A stretch of 64,000 nt of DNA, from NCBI RefSeq assembly GCF_004564355.1, contig NZ_CP038266.1, positions 2,914,001-2,978,000 on the forward strand. The letters are read 5' to 3'. A program made the translations under genes and the position numbers. Positions 35,010-42,905 of the stretch are shown in pieces. The DNA comes from Microbacterium wangchenii. GTDB lineage: Bacteria > Actinomycetota > Actinomycetes > Actinomycetales > Microbacteriaceae. The notes beneath the pieces were generated by a model that was not told where the DNA came from, ran no database searches, and saw only the letters and a program-made list of their open reading frames with translations. How positions within the stretch are numbered: the stretch's first letter is position 1; every line of letters begins with the position of its first letter.

Positions 35010-35650
35010 GCGGCAGCCCGCACGTGCACCCACGCCAGGTAGGAATCGGGCAGGCACACGATCGAGGCGGGCCCGGCAGCGCCGGGGGCCTCGGGCTCCG
35101 CGTCCAGGCGCGACAGCTGCGACCCCCACACGTCGGCGTCCAGTCGCCACCACTCATCGCCCGCCTGGATGGCGAACGCGCCTTCCGCACTCAGCGTCAT
35201 CCCGGAGACCGGTGGCGCCACCCAGGCACCGCCCAGTCCCGCGAACCCGCCCACGGCGCACACGTACCCGCTGGCGGCGGCACGCCCCGGCCACCAGAAG
35301 CGGTCGGTCCGCTGCCGCTCCGTGAACGCGTCGAGCTCGCCCGGCTCCAGGCCGAGAGCCGCGGCCGCGCCCGCGCGCCCCGCCGCCTCGAGGGTGGCGA
35401 TGCGGGCGAGCGCGTCGTCGCGGTACGCCAGTGCACCCGATCGCCAGGCCGCGATCCCCGCCAGCGCGACGACGTCGTCGGCCCCGCCGGCCGCGCGCAG
35501 GGCGTCGGCGATGCCGGCGGCGAACCGCTCCGGATCGCCGCCGGCGCGGCGCACGTTCCGCCCGGCGACGGCCCAGTCCACGTCTGCGACCGGCTCCGGC
35601 GCTCCGGAGGGCGGGCTCTGGTCGGCGAGGTGCCCCGGCAGTCGGTTCAC
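35006..35650 (-). CDS. uncharacterised protein between MoxR and vWA genes (214 residues)
   Basis: Soluble protein, function unknown. The first part is Ala-rich and helical (FAAGIADALRAAGGADDVVA, AWRSGALAYRDDALARIATL). The second is Trp/Gly-rich and probably beta-strand (RFWWPGRAAASGYVCAVGGF, GDEWWRLDADVWGSQLSRLD). Ternary MoxR-vWA systems carry poorly conserved third components (bpX/VMAP-type domains), and this could be one. I cannot confirm a family. The GTG overlaps the MoxR stop and the stop overlaps the vWA start, each by four bases. Confidence 0.7.
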   Translation of the reverse strand: MNRLPGHLADQSPPSGAPEPVADVDWAVAGRNVRRAGGDPERFAAGIADALRAAGGADDVVALAGIAAWRSGALAYRDDALARIATLEAAGRAGAAAALGLEPGELDAFTERQRTDRFWWPGRAAASGYVCAVGGFAGLGGAWVAPPVSGMTLSAEGAFAIQAGDEWWRLDADVWGSQLSRLDAEPEAPGAAGPASIVCLPDSYLAWVHVRAAA

Positions 35651-37218
35651 CGCTGCCGCTCCACCCATCGGAGGTAGGCCGTGTAGCGCTGGTGAAGGTA
35701 CTTCAGGCTGGTGAGGTCGTCGAAATCGCGCCCGTACAACTTGCCGGTGACCGAGATCGCCCGCACGCGGGCCTCGATCTCCGTGATGCGGCGGGAGGCG
35801 TCCACGGCGCTCAGCCCGTCCAGCCCGCCATCCAGCTGGGTGAGCAGATCGCGGACAGGGTCGTGGTGGCCGCGGCCGAGGGCGTCGAACTGACGGCACG
35901 ACTCGGCGAAGAGGTCGGCGAGCCAGCTCATGAGATCGGTGGCGAGCTCCCGCTCCGCCCCGACGTCGAAGCGCGCATGCGTGGGGTTGGGCAGGAGCTT
36001 GCCGCGCAGCACGAAGGGCAGCACGGCGCCGACGTCGTCGACACCGACGGCGTCGCGCCCGCGGAACCAGGCGATGGCCTTGGCGTAGACGATGAGGGTC
36101 TGCAGCGCCCGGACGGAGAGCCCATTGATCGACTGCGCGCCCAGGTCGGCCGCCAGATCGGCCCCCGAGTTCGCCTCGATCGCCTCGGCCACGCGCCCGC
36201 CGGCGGTGGTGACGGTGTCCTTCGTGCGGTACTCGAAGCGCCGCCCGCCGGCCTGGACGAACTCGAAGTGGCTGAGGAAGAACTCCAGCCGTCGCCGCAC
36301 CTGCGCCGGTACCGGCACGGCCCGGATCGCCGCGCGCATGCGGCTCTGCTCGTCGGGCGCGAAGACCAGCTCTGCGGGGACGTGCTCCTCGGGCTTCTCC
36401 CCCGCCTCCACGCGCGCCACCAGCTCGTCGAAGAACCGGCTGTTGAAGCTCGCGGCCTGGACGGTGACGTCCATCCGGTCGCGCAGTGCCTGGATGACGG
36501 GGAACGTGCCGCCGCCGGCGTCGTCGTTGGCGGTGAAGAACCAGCTCTCCACGCCGGAGGGCGGGGCGGTGCGATGCATCTGGTCGTGGCTTTCGACGTA
36601 CCCCTCCGCCACCATCGTCAGCAGTGCCGACTGCGTCTTGGTGGGGATGCGGTTGTACTCGTCGATGATCTTGACCGGGCGGGTGAGCCAGTCCCGCCAC
36701 GCGATCCCGATCTCGGCGAGGCTCTCGGCGTGAACCAGGTCTCGCGGCAGCGGGATGCCGACGAGGTCGCTGATCGTCAGCTGCGGCTGCCCCTGCTGGA
36801 CGCCGCGGCGCACCTCCTCCGCCGATGAACCGGCCAGCACGCCCATCAGCACGGCGACGGTCGTCTTGCCGCGGCCGGGGCCGCCGATCAGCAGGCACTT
36901 CCCGCCCACGGCGAAGGTCAGCAGCGGAAGCAGCACGTTCGAGGAGAACGACGGCTCGGTGGGCAGCGTGAGCTCGGCGCCCGCGTCGCCGAGCGGGAAG
37001 CTCACGGGGGCGCCGGTGGAGAACTCCACGTCGTAGTAGGGCGAGATGACGGCGCGGTTGACGATCCAGTAGTAGGTGCGCCGCAGCTTCTCATCCAGTG
37101 GCACGTGGATGTCGACGTCGGGTTCGCGGAACAGGTCCTCCGCGGTGAGCTGGGACACCCCGGCGGATGCGGACGGGGTCGTCGGTGATTCGGAGACCTT
37201 GTGCCAGCGATCCGCCAT
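35647..37218 (-). CDS. MoxR-family AAA+ ATPase
   Basis: A 523-residue AAA+ protein. Walker A is GGPGRGKTT (112-120), Walker B is VKIIDEYNR (182-190), and sensor 1 is in SWFFTANDDAGGGTF. The arginine-finger region and lid follow (ALRDRMDVTVQAASFNSRFF). The helical C-terminal part ends VSGKLYGRD-like VTGKLYGRDFDDLT and LHQRYTAYLRWVERQR. MoxR proteins remodel vWA-protein complexes. It is longer than classic MoxR (about 330), with about 90 N-terminal and about 100 C-terminal extra residues. The start lies nine bases after the nadR stop, so transcription probably continues from pnuC-nadR. Confidence 0.88.
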   Translation of the reverse strand: MADRWHKVSESPTTPSASAGVSQLTAEDLFREPDVDIHVPLDEKLRRTYYWIVNRAVISPYYDVEFSTGAPVSFPLGDAGAELTLPTEPSFSSNVLLPLLTFAVGGKCLLIGGPGRGKTTVAVLMGVLAGSSAEEVRRGVQQGQPQLTISDLVGIPLPRDLVHAESLAEIGIAWRDWLTRPVKIIDEYNRIPTKTQSALLTMVAEGYVESHDQMHRTAPPSGVESWFFTANDDAGGGTFPVIQALRDRMDVTVQAASFNSRFFDELVARVEAGEKPEEHVPAELVFAPDEQSRMRAAIRAVPVPAQVRRRLEFFLSHFEFVQAGGRRFEYRTKDTVTTAGGRVAEAIEANSGADLAADLGAQSINGLSVRALQTLIVYAKAIAWFRGRDAVGVDDVGAVLPFVLRGKLLPNPTHARFDVGAERELATDLMSWLADLFAESCRQFDALGRGHHDPVRDLLTQLDGGLDGLSAVDASRRITEIEARVRAISVTGKLYGRDFDDLTSLKYLHQRYTAYLRWVERQR

Positions 37219-37227
37219 TTCGCCAGC

Positions 37228-38313
37228 CTATCGGCCGGCCCGGCGCTGCAGAGCGAGCTGCTCCTCGAGGGGCCGCCCCTCCAGCGGCGCGGTGAACGCC
37301 AGTGCTCGCGCGAGGGCGTCGTGCACGGCCGGAAGGGCCTCGCGCACGCGCGTGGCGACGTCGCCGCGCACCTCCAGCCAGGGCACGGGCTGCCCCTCGA
37401 GCGCCGCGCGGAAGCGGGCCTGCATGTGCGCGCGGATGTGCTCGCCGTCGCGGGTGCCGTCCTGGACGAAGGGGATCTCGTCGCCGGTGAGCACGTACAG
37501 CGCGGGCCGGTGCCCGGCGGCGCGCGAGAGGATGCGCGGTGCCGGTGCACCCACGTACCGCTCGTGCCAGAGGGCGGTGGCGAGCACATCGGTGTCGCAC
37601 ACGAGCACCGGCGCCGGCACGCGTCGCAGCGCCGCATCCTCCATCGCGATCTGCCGGTCGACGATGAGGTCGAACTCGTCGCTGCGCCACGGGGCGGCGA
37701 GCCCGCCCGCACGCGTGACCGACAGCTCGCGGCCGTATTCGGGCACCCAGTGCGTGCCGAGTTCGTCGGCGAGGGCGGCGGCGAGGGTCGTGGACCCGGT
37801 GGATTCGGCGCCGAGCACCACGATGCGCGCCGCCAGGCTCGCGCGCACCGCGGGTGCGAGCTCGTGCCAGTGGGCGGCGAGGTCGGCGCGCACCGCCGTG
37901 CCCGACACGGGATTGCGCACGCGACCGGGGTCGACCTGCACCCACGCCGCATGCAGTCGCTTCGCCAGTTCCTCCCCGTACGCATCCGAGGTGAAGACGG
38001 CGTCGACGGGGGCGTCGAGGGCGCCCGCGATGACGGCCGTGTGCGCGTCCCACGCGGTCTCGGAGGCGAAATCGACGGGGGTGTCGTCGACGAACGCGAC
38101 GACGTGCGCGGTGGGGTGCTCTTCGCGGATCCACTGCTCCCGCGTGGCGACGGCGACCGACTCGACCGACGACCCGATCAGCTCGACGGTGACCCGATCG
38201 CACGCGCGCAGGGCCGTGCGGATGAGGTGGGAGTGCCCCGCTTGCAACGGGTAGAACTTCCCCACGATCAGGCCGTGGTGGAACCGCCGCTCAGGCACGC
38301 GCGTCCGCTGCAT
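37228..38313 (-). CDS. nadR: bifunctional NMN adenylyltransferase / nicotinamide riboside kinase (NadR type)
   Basis: A 361-residue protein converting nicotinamide riboside to NMN and NMN to NAD. The N-terminal nucleotidyltransferase domain has LIVGKFYPLQAGHSHLIRTA, where the usual first His of HxGH is Gln. The C-terminal kinase domain has IVVLGAESTGSTTLAAALAD, where the classical P-loop Lys is Ser, and EYGRELSV. An E. coli-like repressor HTH is absent. It overlaps the pnuC stop by 23 bases. A GTG at 38298 would shorten the overlap to eight bases and also fits the domain start. Confidence 0.85.
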   Translation of the reverse strand: MQRTRVPERRFHHGLIVGKFYPLQAGHSHLIRTALRACDRVTVELIGSSVESVAVATREQWIREEHPTAHVVAFVDDTPVDFASETAWDAHTAVIAGALDAPVDAVFTSDAYGEELAKRLHAAWVQVDPGRVRNPVSGTAVRADLAAHWHELAPAVRASLAARIVVLGAESTGSTTLAAALADELGTHWVPEYGRELSVTRAGGLAAPWRSDEFDLIVDRQIAMEDAALRRVPAPVLVCDTDVLATALWHERYVGAPAPRILSRAAGHRPALYVLTGDEIPFVQDGTRDGEHIRAHMQARFRAALEGQPVPWLEVRGDVATRVREALPAVHDALARALAFTAPLEGRPLEEQLALQRRAGR

Positions 38314-38905
38314 CCGTCCGGGTGTCCGCCGCGGTCTCGGCCCCCACCCGCCGCCACGACCGCCATCCGAACACGCACAGCGCGATGAACAGGGCGTACA
38401 GGGCGGCGACGACCCACAGGCCCGTGACGATCGACAGCGCGACGAACGCGATGTCCACTCCGATCCAGACGAACCAGTTCTCCAGCCACTTGCGGTTGAG
38501 CATGTACTGCGCCACGAGGCTCGCCGACGTCGTGAGAGCGTCGGCGACGGCGACCTGCGAATCGGTGAAGGTCGACAGCACCCACGTCAGCAGGGCGGCG
38601 CCGGCGACACCGGCGACGATGAGCCACAGGATGGCTCGGCGGGGCGTGCGGGCGATGTAGTGGCGATCGTGCTCGACGCCGCGCGTCCACCGCCACCACC
38701 CGTGCACGCCGAGGGCGAGGTACACCAGCTGCAGCGCGGCCGCGGCGTACAGACCGGCGGGCAGGAAGACGGCGAGGAAGACGACGTTGTTCGCGATGCC
38801 CACCGGGTACGTCCACACGTTGCGGCGCGCCGCCAGGAACACGCATGCGGCGCCGGTGGCGAACCCGACGATCTGCATCCACTCCGCCAGAATCCACTCG
38901 ATCAC
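38291..38905 (-). CDS. pnuC: nicotinamide riboside/NMN transporter PnuC
   Basis: A 204-residue inner-membrane carrier with about seven spans. Motifs of the PnuC family: WTYPVGIANNVVFLAVFLPA (about 31-50), YLALGVHGWWRWTRG with the conserved Trp pair, ASLVAQYMLNRKWLENWFVW and WIGVDIAFVALSIVTGLWVV. It supplies substrate for NadR next to it. The GTG start lies six bases from TAGGCT and has no ribosome site, so it is probably leaderless and heads its own transcript. Confidence 0.93.
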   Translation of the reverse strand: MIEWILAEWMQIVGFATGAACVFLAARRNVWTYPVGIANNVVFLAVFLPAGLYAAAALQLVYLALGVHGWWRWTRGVEHDRHYIARTPRRAILWLIVAGVAGAALLTWVLSTFTDSQVAVADALTTSASLVAQYMLNRKWLENWFVWIGVDIAFVALSIVTGLWVVAALYALFIALCVFGWRSWRRVGAETAADTRTDAADARA

Positions 38906-38911
38906 CCGACG

Positions 38912-38917
38912 AGCCTA
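38912..38917 (-). promoter_or_regulatory. -10 hexamer of a probable leaderless promoter (pnuC)
   Basis: On the minus strand TAGGCT is followed by six bases and the pnuC GTG at 38905. It lies in the 35-base gap after the upstream lipoprotein gene. Confidence 0.5.
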
Positions 38918-38940
38918 GGGAACCGGCGGGCGCAGGTCCG

Positions 38941-39933
38941 TCAGCCGGCCTGCAGCAGCGTGGCGAGTTCGGGCGGCGCGGGCACGGCACGCAGGCTCGG
39001 GTCGACCAGGCGGCGGCATCCGTCGAGTTCGACGGTGAACGACGCGGATGCGGGCTGCCCGGCGATCAGCGGATGCGCCACCGCCAGACGGGTCGCCGTG
39101 CTGCGGCACGCGGGCGCGTCGGTCGCCGGCGCGCCAGCGGCGGCCGCGGCCGACGCGACAGCGGCACGGGCGTCGTCGGCGCCGAGCGTGCCGGCCCCCG
39201 TGAAGGCGCCCTGCACCGCGGTACCGGTCTCGTAGCGACACACCAGGAGTGCGTCGATCTCGGCGGCGGCCGGCAGCGGGGCCGGCTCCCACGGGATCGT
39301 CGCGACCTCCTCGGGCTCGGGCGCGGGTGCCGACACGTCGAGCCCCGCCCCGTCCGCGAGCACCAGCATCCCCGCCTGCGTCGCGCATCCGGCGGCATCG
39401 GCGGCGCGCGATTCCACGAGCACCGCGGGGGTGAAGGTCTCCTCGGTCAGCCGCAGGCGCTCGATCGCGGCGTCCACCGCGGCGACGGCGCCGGGCTGGG
39501 GCTGACCGCATCCGTCCGCCGGGTAGGCGACCCGGACGTAGTGGCTTTGCGCGTCCGCGAGCCAGAACTCCGGCCCGGCGTACCCGATGGCCGTGCACGC
39601 GCCGAACCACCGGGCTCCGTCGGGCTCGGCCAGTGCCGCCAGCAGCGGCCCCAGGTCGCCGTCGAATCGCTCCAGCCGCGACCCCGACCACGTGCCGGCG
39701 TGGTCCTCGTCGGTGGCGTACGGGTCGCACCGGTACACCGCCACCGGGTCGAAGCCGTCCGGCACCGCCCCCGCCACCACGGTGGGGCCGGGGTCGGAGA
39801 AGGCCTCGGTGCACGTGATCTCGCCGACCGCCGTCGCATCCGGACGCGGCACGGGAAAGCCCGGAATGCCGGCGCAGCCGCTGAGCATCGCGGCCAGGAC
39901 GACACCGGCCACCAGCATCCGTGCGCGCCGCAT
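38941..39933 (-). CDS. secreted lipoprotein, unknown function
   Basis: A 330-residue lipoprotein. The N-terminal signal is MRRARMLVAGVVLAAMLSGC (lipobox LSGC). A mature domain with many Cys follows (EITCTEAFSD, YRCDPY, GACTAIGY, DGCGQPQ, AGCATQAG, LVCRYETG, PACRSTA), suggesting several disulfides. I do not recognise the family. The ATG has ggagggggtgg upstream. It ends 35 bases before pnuC on the same strand, and aspC is divergent with 90 bases between the starts. Confidence 0.8.
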   Translation of the reverse strand: MRRARMLVAGVVLAAMLSGCAGIPGFPVPRPDATAVGEITCTEAFSDPGPTVVAGAVPDGFDPVAVYRCDPYATDEDHAGTWSGSRLERFDGDLGPLLAALAEPDGARWFGACTAIGYAGPEFWLADAQSHYVRVAYPADGCGQPQPGAVAAVDAAIERLRLTEETFTPAVLVESRAADAAGCATQAGMLVLADGAGLDVSAPAPEPEEVATIPWEPAPLPAAAEIDALLVCRYETGTAVQGAFTGAGTLGADDARAAVASAAAAAGAPATDAPACRSTATRLAVAHPLIAGQPASASFTVELDGCRRLVDPSLRAVPAPPELATLLQAG

Positions 39934-39989
39934 CGCCACCCCCTCCGCGTCACGATATGCCACGGCCCGCCGGCGGCGGGCAACGACCC

Positions 39990-40017
39990 TGTAACGAACG
40001 CCGCGCGCCGGTAGGCT
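39990..40017 (+). promoter_or_regulatory. promoter of aspC, probably leaderless
   Basis: TGTAAC (39990-39995), a 16-base spacer and TAGGCT (40012-40017), then six bases and the GTG at 40024. No ribosome site. Confidence 0.5.
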
Positions 40018-40023
40018 CGTGCC

Positions 40024-41223
40024 GTGACATCCCGCGCCCCCCTCTCCCGCAAGCTGTCCGCGATCGCCGAGTCCGCCACGCTGAAGGTGGATTCGAAGGC
40101 CAAGGCCCTGCAGGCCGCGGGGCGTCCGGTCATCTCCTACGCCGCTGGCGAGCCCGACTTCGCCACGCCGCAGTTCATCGTGGATGCCGCGGCCGAGGCG
40201 CTCGCCGACCCCGCGAACTTCCGCTACACCCCCGCCGTGGGCCTTCCCGTTCTGCGCGAGGCCATCGCCGCCAAGACGCTGCGCGACTCCGGCCTGGAGG
40301 TCGAGGCGTCGCAGGTCATCGTGACCAACGGCGGCAAGCAGGCGGTGTACCAGGCCTTCCAGACCGTGGTGAACCCCGGCGACGAGGTGCTGCTGCCGGC
40401 GCCGTACTGGACCACCTACCCCGAGGCCATCGCGCTGGCCGACGGCACACCCGTCGAGGTGTTCGCCGGGGCCGATCAGGACTACAAGGTCACGGTCGAG
40501 CAGCTCGAAGCCGCCCGCACCGACCGCACCACGACGCTCGTGTTCGTGTCCCCGTCCAACCCCACCGGCGCCGTCTACACGCCGGAGGAGACCAAGGCGA
40601 TCGGCGACTGGGCGCTCGCGCACGGGCTGTGGGTCATCACCGACGAGATCTACCAGAACCTCGTGTACGACGGCGCGCACGCCGCATCCATCGTCGAGGC
40701 GGTGCCCGACCTCGCCGGCCAGACGATCCTCGTGAACGGGGTCGCCAAGACGTACGCCATGACCGGATGGCGCGTGGGCTGGATGGTGGGGCCCGCCGAC
40801 GCGATCAAGGTCGCCGCGAACCTGCAGTCGCACCTGTCCAGCAACGTCAACAACATCGCCCAGCGCGCCGCGCTCGCGGCCCTCAGCGGACCCCAGGACG
40901 AGGCGGAGGGCTTCCGTCTCGCCTTCGACCGGCGCCGGCGGCTCATCGTGTCGGAGCTGGCGAAGATCCCCGGCGTGACGGTGCCCGAGCCCCTGGGGGC
41001 GTTCTACGTGTACCCCGACGTGACGGGTCTGCTCGGCCGCGAATGGCGCGGCAAGACGCCGACCACCTCGCTCGAGCTGGCCGACCTCATCCTGGAGGAG
41101 GCCGAAGTGGCCGTCGTGCCCGGTGAGGCGTTCGGTCCCAGCGGCTACCTGCGCCTGTCGTACGCCCTGGGCGACGACCAGCTGCTCGAGGGCGTCCAGC
41201 GCCTGCAGCGCCTCTTCGCCTGA
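40024..41223 (+). CDS. aspC: pyridoxal-phosphate aspartate aminotransferase
   Basis: A 399-residue class-I aminotransferase, moving the amino group between aspartate and 2-oxoglutarate. It starts [20 protein letters not shown]. Motifs: [68 protein letters not shown], and PLP-Lys in [21 protein letters not shown] start directly downstream of a -10 box. The gene is followed by a hairpin terminator. In many actinobacteria aspC lies close to secE-nusG, but here they are about 31 kb apart. Confidence 0.95.
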   Translation: MTSRAPLSRKLSAIAESATLKVDSKAKALQAAGRPVISYAAGEPDFATPQFIVDAAAEALADPANFRYTPAVGLPVLREAIAAKTLRDSGLEVEASQVIVTNGGKQAVYQAFQTVVNPGDEVLLPAPYWTTYPEAIALADGTPVEVFAGADQDYKVTVEQLEAARTDRTTTLVFVSPSNPTGAVYTPEETKAIGDWALAHGLWVITDEIYQNLVYDGAHAASIVEAVPDLAGQTILVNGVAKTYAMTGWRVGWMVGPADAIKVAANLQSHLSSNVNNIAQRAALAALSGPQDEAEGFRLAFDRRRRLIVSELAKIPGVTVPEPLGAFYVYPDVTGLLGREWRGKTPTTSLELADLILEEAEVAVVPGEAFGPSGYLRLSYALGDDQLLEGVQRLQRLFA

Positions 41224-41250
41224 CCCGGGCTCTCCGCTCGGAGGCCCGGG
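41224..41250 (+). terminator. terminator after aspC
   Basis: cccgggc and gcccggg close an almost perfect stem (41224-41230 and 41244-41250), with a five-pair inner extension ctccg/cggag. It lies immediately after the TGA. Confidence 0.75.
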
Positions 41251-41260
41251 CCGCCCGCAT

Positions 41261-41333
41261 CCGCGAGACTGCGCGCACGTGTCGAGACCGCGACATCATG
41301 TCGCGGTCTCGCCGGTGGCGTGCAGTCTCGCGG
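41261..41333. repeat. four-arm palindromic element, CGAGAC family, copy 2
   Basis: Outer arms ccgcgagactgc (41261-41272) and 41322-41333 pair for 12 bp. Inner arms cgagaccgcgacat (41283-41296) and 41298-41311 pair for 14 bp around a single base. The outer and inner motifs are the same as in copy 1 at 31125. It lies between the convergent aspC and murB genes. Confidence 0.8.
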
Positions 41334-41369
41334 ATGGTGGGTGGGGCGGCGGGCGGGCGGGGGCGGGGG

Positions 41370-42506
41370 TCAGAGCTCGACGTTCACCAGCACCGGCTCG
41401 GGCTGGAGGAGGAGTCCGAACTCCGACTGCACGCGCTGCTGCACGAACCGGGCGAGCTCGGCGAGCTCCTCGGCGCTCGCGCCGCCCCGGTTGGTCAGGG
41501 CGAGCGTGTGCTTGGTCGACAGCCCGGCACGGGACCGCGGCAGGCGGAAGCCCTTGCCGAGCCCGGAGTGCTCGATGAGCCACGCGGCGCTGACCTTCAC
41601 CTCGGGTGCGGCGGCGGCGAGGGCCGGGACGACCCCGTCGAACTCGGCGAGCGGGATCACCAGCACGGTGTCGAGATCGGGCGACACCGGCCAGCGGGGG
41701 CACTCGGCCGGCAGCGTGCGCGCGAACGCGTCGGAGACGATCGCGTTCTGGAAGAACGATCCGGCGCTGGTGGTGTCGGGGTCGCCCGGATCGAGCACCA
41801 TCCCCTTGCTCCGGCGGATCGCGAGCACGCTCTCGCGCACGTAGCTCAACGGCACGGCGGCGTCGGGGGCCAGACGCAGCGCCGTGCGCAGCTGCTCTCC
41901 GGCGATCGGGCGCGCCCGGTCGCCGACCTCTTCCAGCTCGAACGTCACGCTGAGGATCGCCGCGGAGCGTGCGGGGACCGAGCCGTAGTGGTGCTTGAGC
42001 ACCGACGTGCGGAAACCGAGCCCCAGCTCGGATGCCGGCACGACCGACACGTCGCCGGTGTGCTCGTCCAGCAGCTCCACCTCCACGAGTGTCTGGACGA
42101 TCTCCTGCCCATAGGCGCCGATGTTCTGCACCGGGGCGGCCCCGACGGTGCCGGGGATGCCCGACAGCGCCTCGACTCCGCCGAGCCCCTCCGCGACGGT
42201 GTACGCCACGAGCTCGTCCCAGTCGTGGCCGGCCTGCACACGAAGCCGCGCGGTGCCCGGGCGCGATCCGGGAAGCCGCTCGATGCCCCGCGTGCGCACG
42301 AGCACGACCGTGCCGGGAAACGGCTCGTCGCCGACGAAGAGGTTCGAACCGCCGCCCACGAGCAGCCACGGGTCGCCGTCGGCCCACACGGACCGCAGCG
42401 TCGCGATCAGCTCGTCGGTCGTGGTCGCTTCGACGAGGCGGTGGGGTGCGCCGCCGGTGCGCAGCGTGGTCAGCTGCGCGAGGGGGACGGGTGAGAGCTC
42501 GGGCAT
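41370..42506 (-). CDS. murB: UDP-N-acetylmuramate dehydrogenase
   Basis: FAD enzyme of 378 residues that reduces UDP-GlcNAc-enolpyruvate to UDP-MurNAc in peptidoglycan synthesis. The FAD-binding part is WLLVGGGSNLFVGDEPFPGT. The IPGTVGAAPVQNIGAYGQEI stretch and the active-site Ser region SAGSFFQNAIVS follow, and the C-terminal catalytic Glu lies in ARFVQQRVQSEFGLLLQPEP. The start MPELSPVPLAQLTTLRTGG is typical of actinobacterial MurB. It is downstream of the MaoC genes with a three-base gap, as in other Microbacteriaceae. Confidence 0.95.
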   Translation of the reverse strand: MPELSPVPLAQLTTLRTGGAPHRLVEATTTDELIATLRSVWADGDPWLLVGGGSNLFVGDEPFPGTVVLVRTRGIERLPGSRPGTARLRVQAGHDWDELVAYTVAEGLGGVEALSGIPGTVGAAPVQNIGAYGQEIVQTLVEVELLDEHTGDVSVVPASELGLGFRTSVLKHHYGSVPARSAAILSVTFELEEVGDRARPIAGEQLRTALRLAPDAAVPLSYVRESVLAIRRSKGMVLDPGDPDTTSAGSFFQNAIVSDAFARTLPAECPRWPVSPDLDTVLVIPLAEFDGVVPALAAAAPEVKVSAAWLIEHSGLGKGFRLPRSRAGLSTKHTLALTNRGGASAEELAELARFVQQRVQSEFGLLLQPEPVLVNVEL

Positions 42507-42509
42507 GGG

Positions 42510-42905
42510 TCAGGCGCGCACGCGCACCTGGGCCTTGCCCAGCACGGTCGTCTCGGCGTGCGTCACCGTGAGATCGATGCGCACGACGTCTTCATCCACC
42601 GCGCCCAGCTTCGCCACGATGTGCAGATCGGCGCCGTTGTCGGGGTGCACCACGACGGGCCGCGTGAAGCGGACGCCGTACTCCAGGATCCGGCCGGGAT
42701 CCCCCAGCCATTCCCCGATCGCGCCGACGGCGATGCCCATCGTCAGCATCCCGTGGGCGACCACTCCGGGCAGCCCGACCTCGGCGGCGACGTCGTCGCG
42801 ATAGTGGATGGGATTGAAATCCCCGGATGCTCCGGCGTAGCGCACGAGCGATTCCCGCGTCAGGTGCACCGTGCGCTCGGCGACGACGTCTCCCACGGCG
42901 CTCAT
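42510..42905 (-). CDS. MaoC-family dehydratase, hydratase-2 type subunit (HadB-like)
   Basis: A 131-residue hot-dog protein. The catalytic motif is in GDFNPIHYRDDVAAEVG with GVVAHGML (Asp and His of the hydratase-2 motif present). Together with the preceding subunit it should hydrate or dehydrate an enoyl thioester, like the mycobacterial HadAB/HadBC dehydratase. Its ATG overlaps the preceding stop by four bases. murB follows three bases downstream. Confidence 0.9.
   Translation of the reverse strand: MSAVGDVVAERTVHLTRESLVRYAGASGDFNPIHYRDDVAAEVGLPGVVAHGMLTMGIAVGAIGEWLGDPGRILEYGVRFTRPVVVHPDNGADLHIVAKLGAVDEDVVRIDLTVTHAETTVLGKAQVRVRA

Noticed and set aside
35006..36898. 630-residue frame including the 214-residue protein
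   Set aside because: The upstream part is a shadow of the MoxR gene. The true start is GTG at 35650, overlapping the MoxR stop.
31159..38905. MoxR operon considered as a known defence island
   Set aside because: No restriction, toxin, CBASS or transposon genes nearby. Conflict function cannot be claimed from sequence alone.
9015..40023. Interval considered as an integrative element inserted at tRNA-Trp
   Set aside because: No integrase, no repeat of the tRNA 3' end and no phage genes are visible.
38941..40833. 630-residue frame over the lipoprotein gene and aspC
   Set aside because: Only the last 330 residues (from 39933) form a lipoprotein with a ribosome site. The upstream half lies antisense to aspC and is not a gene.
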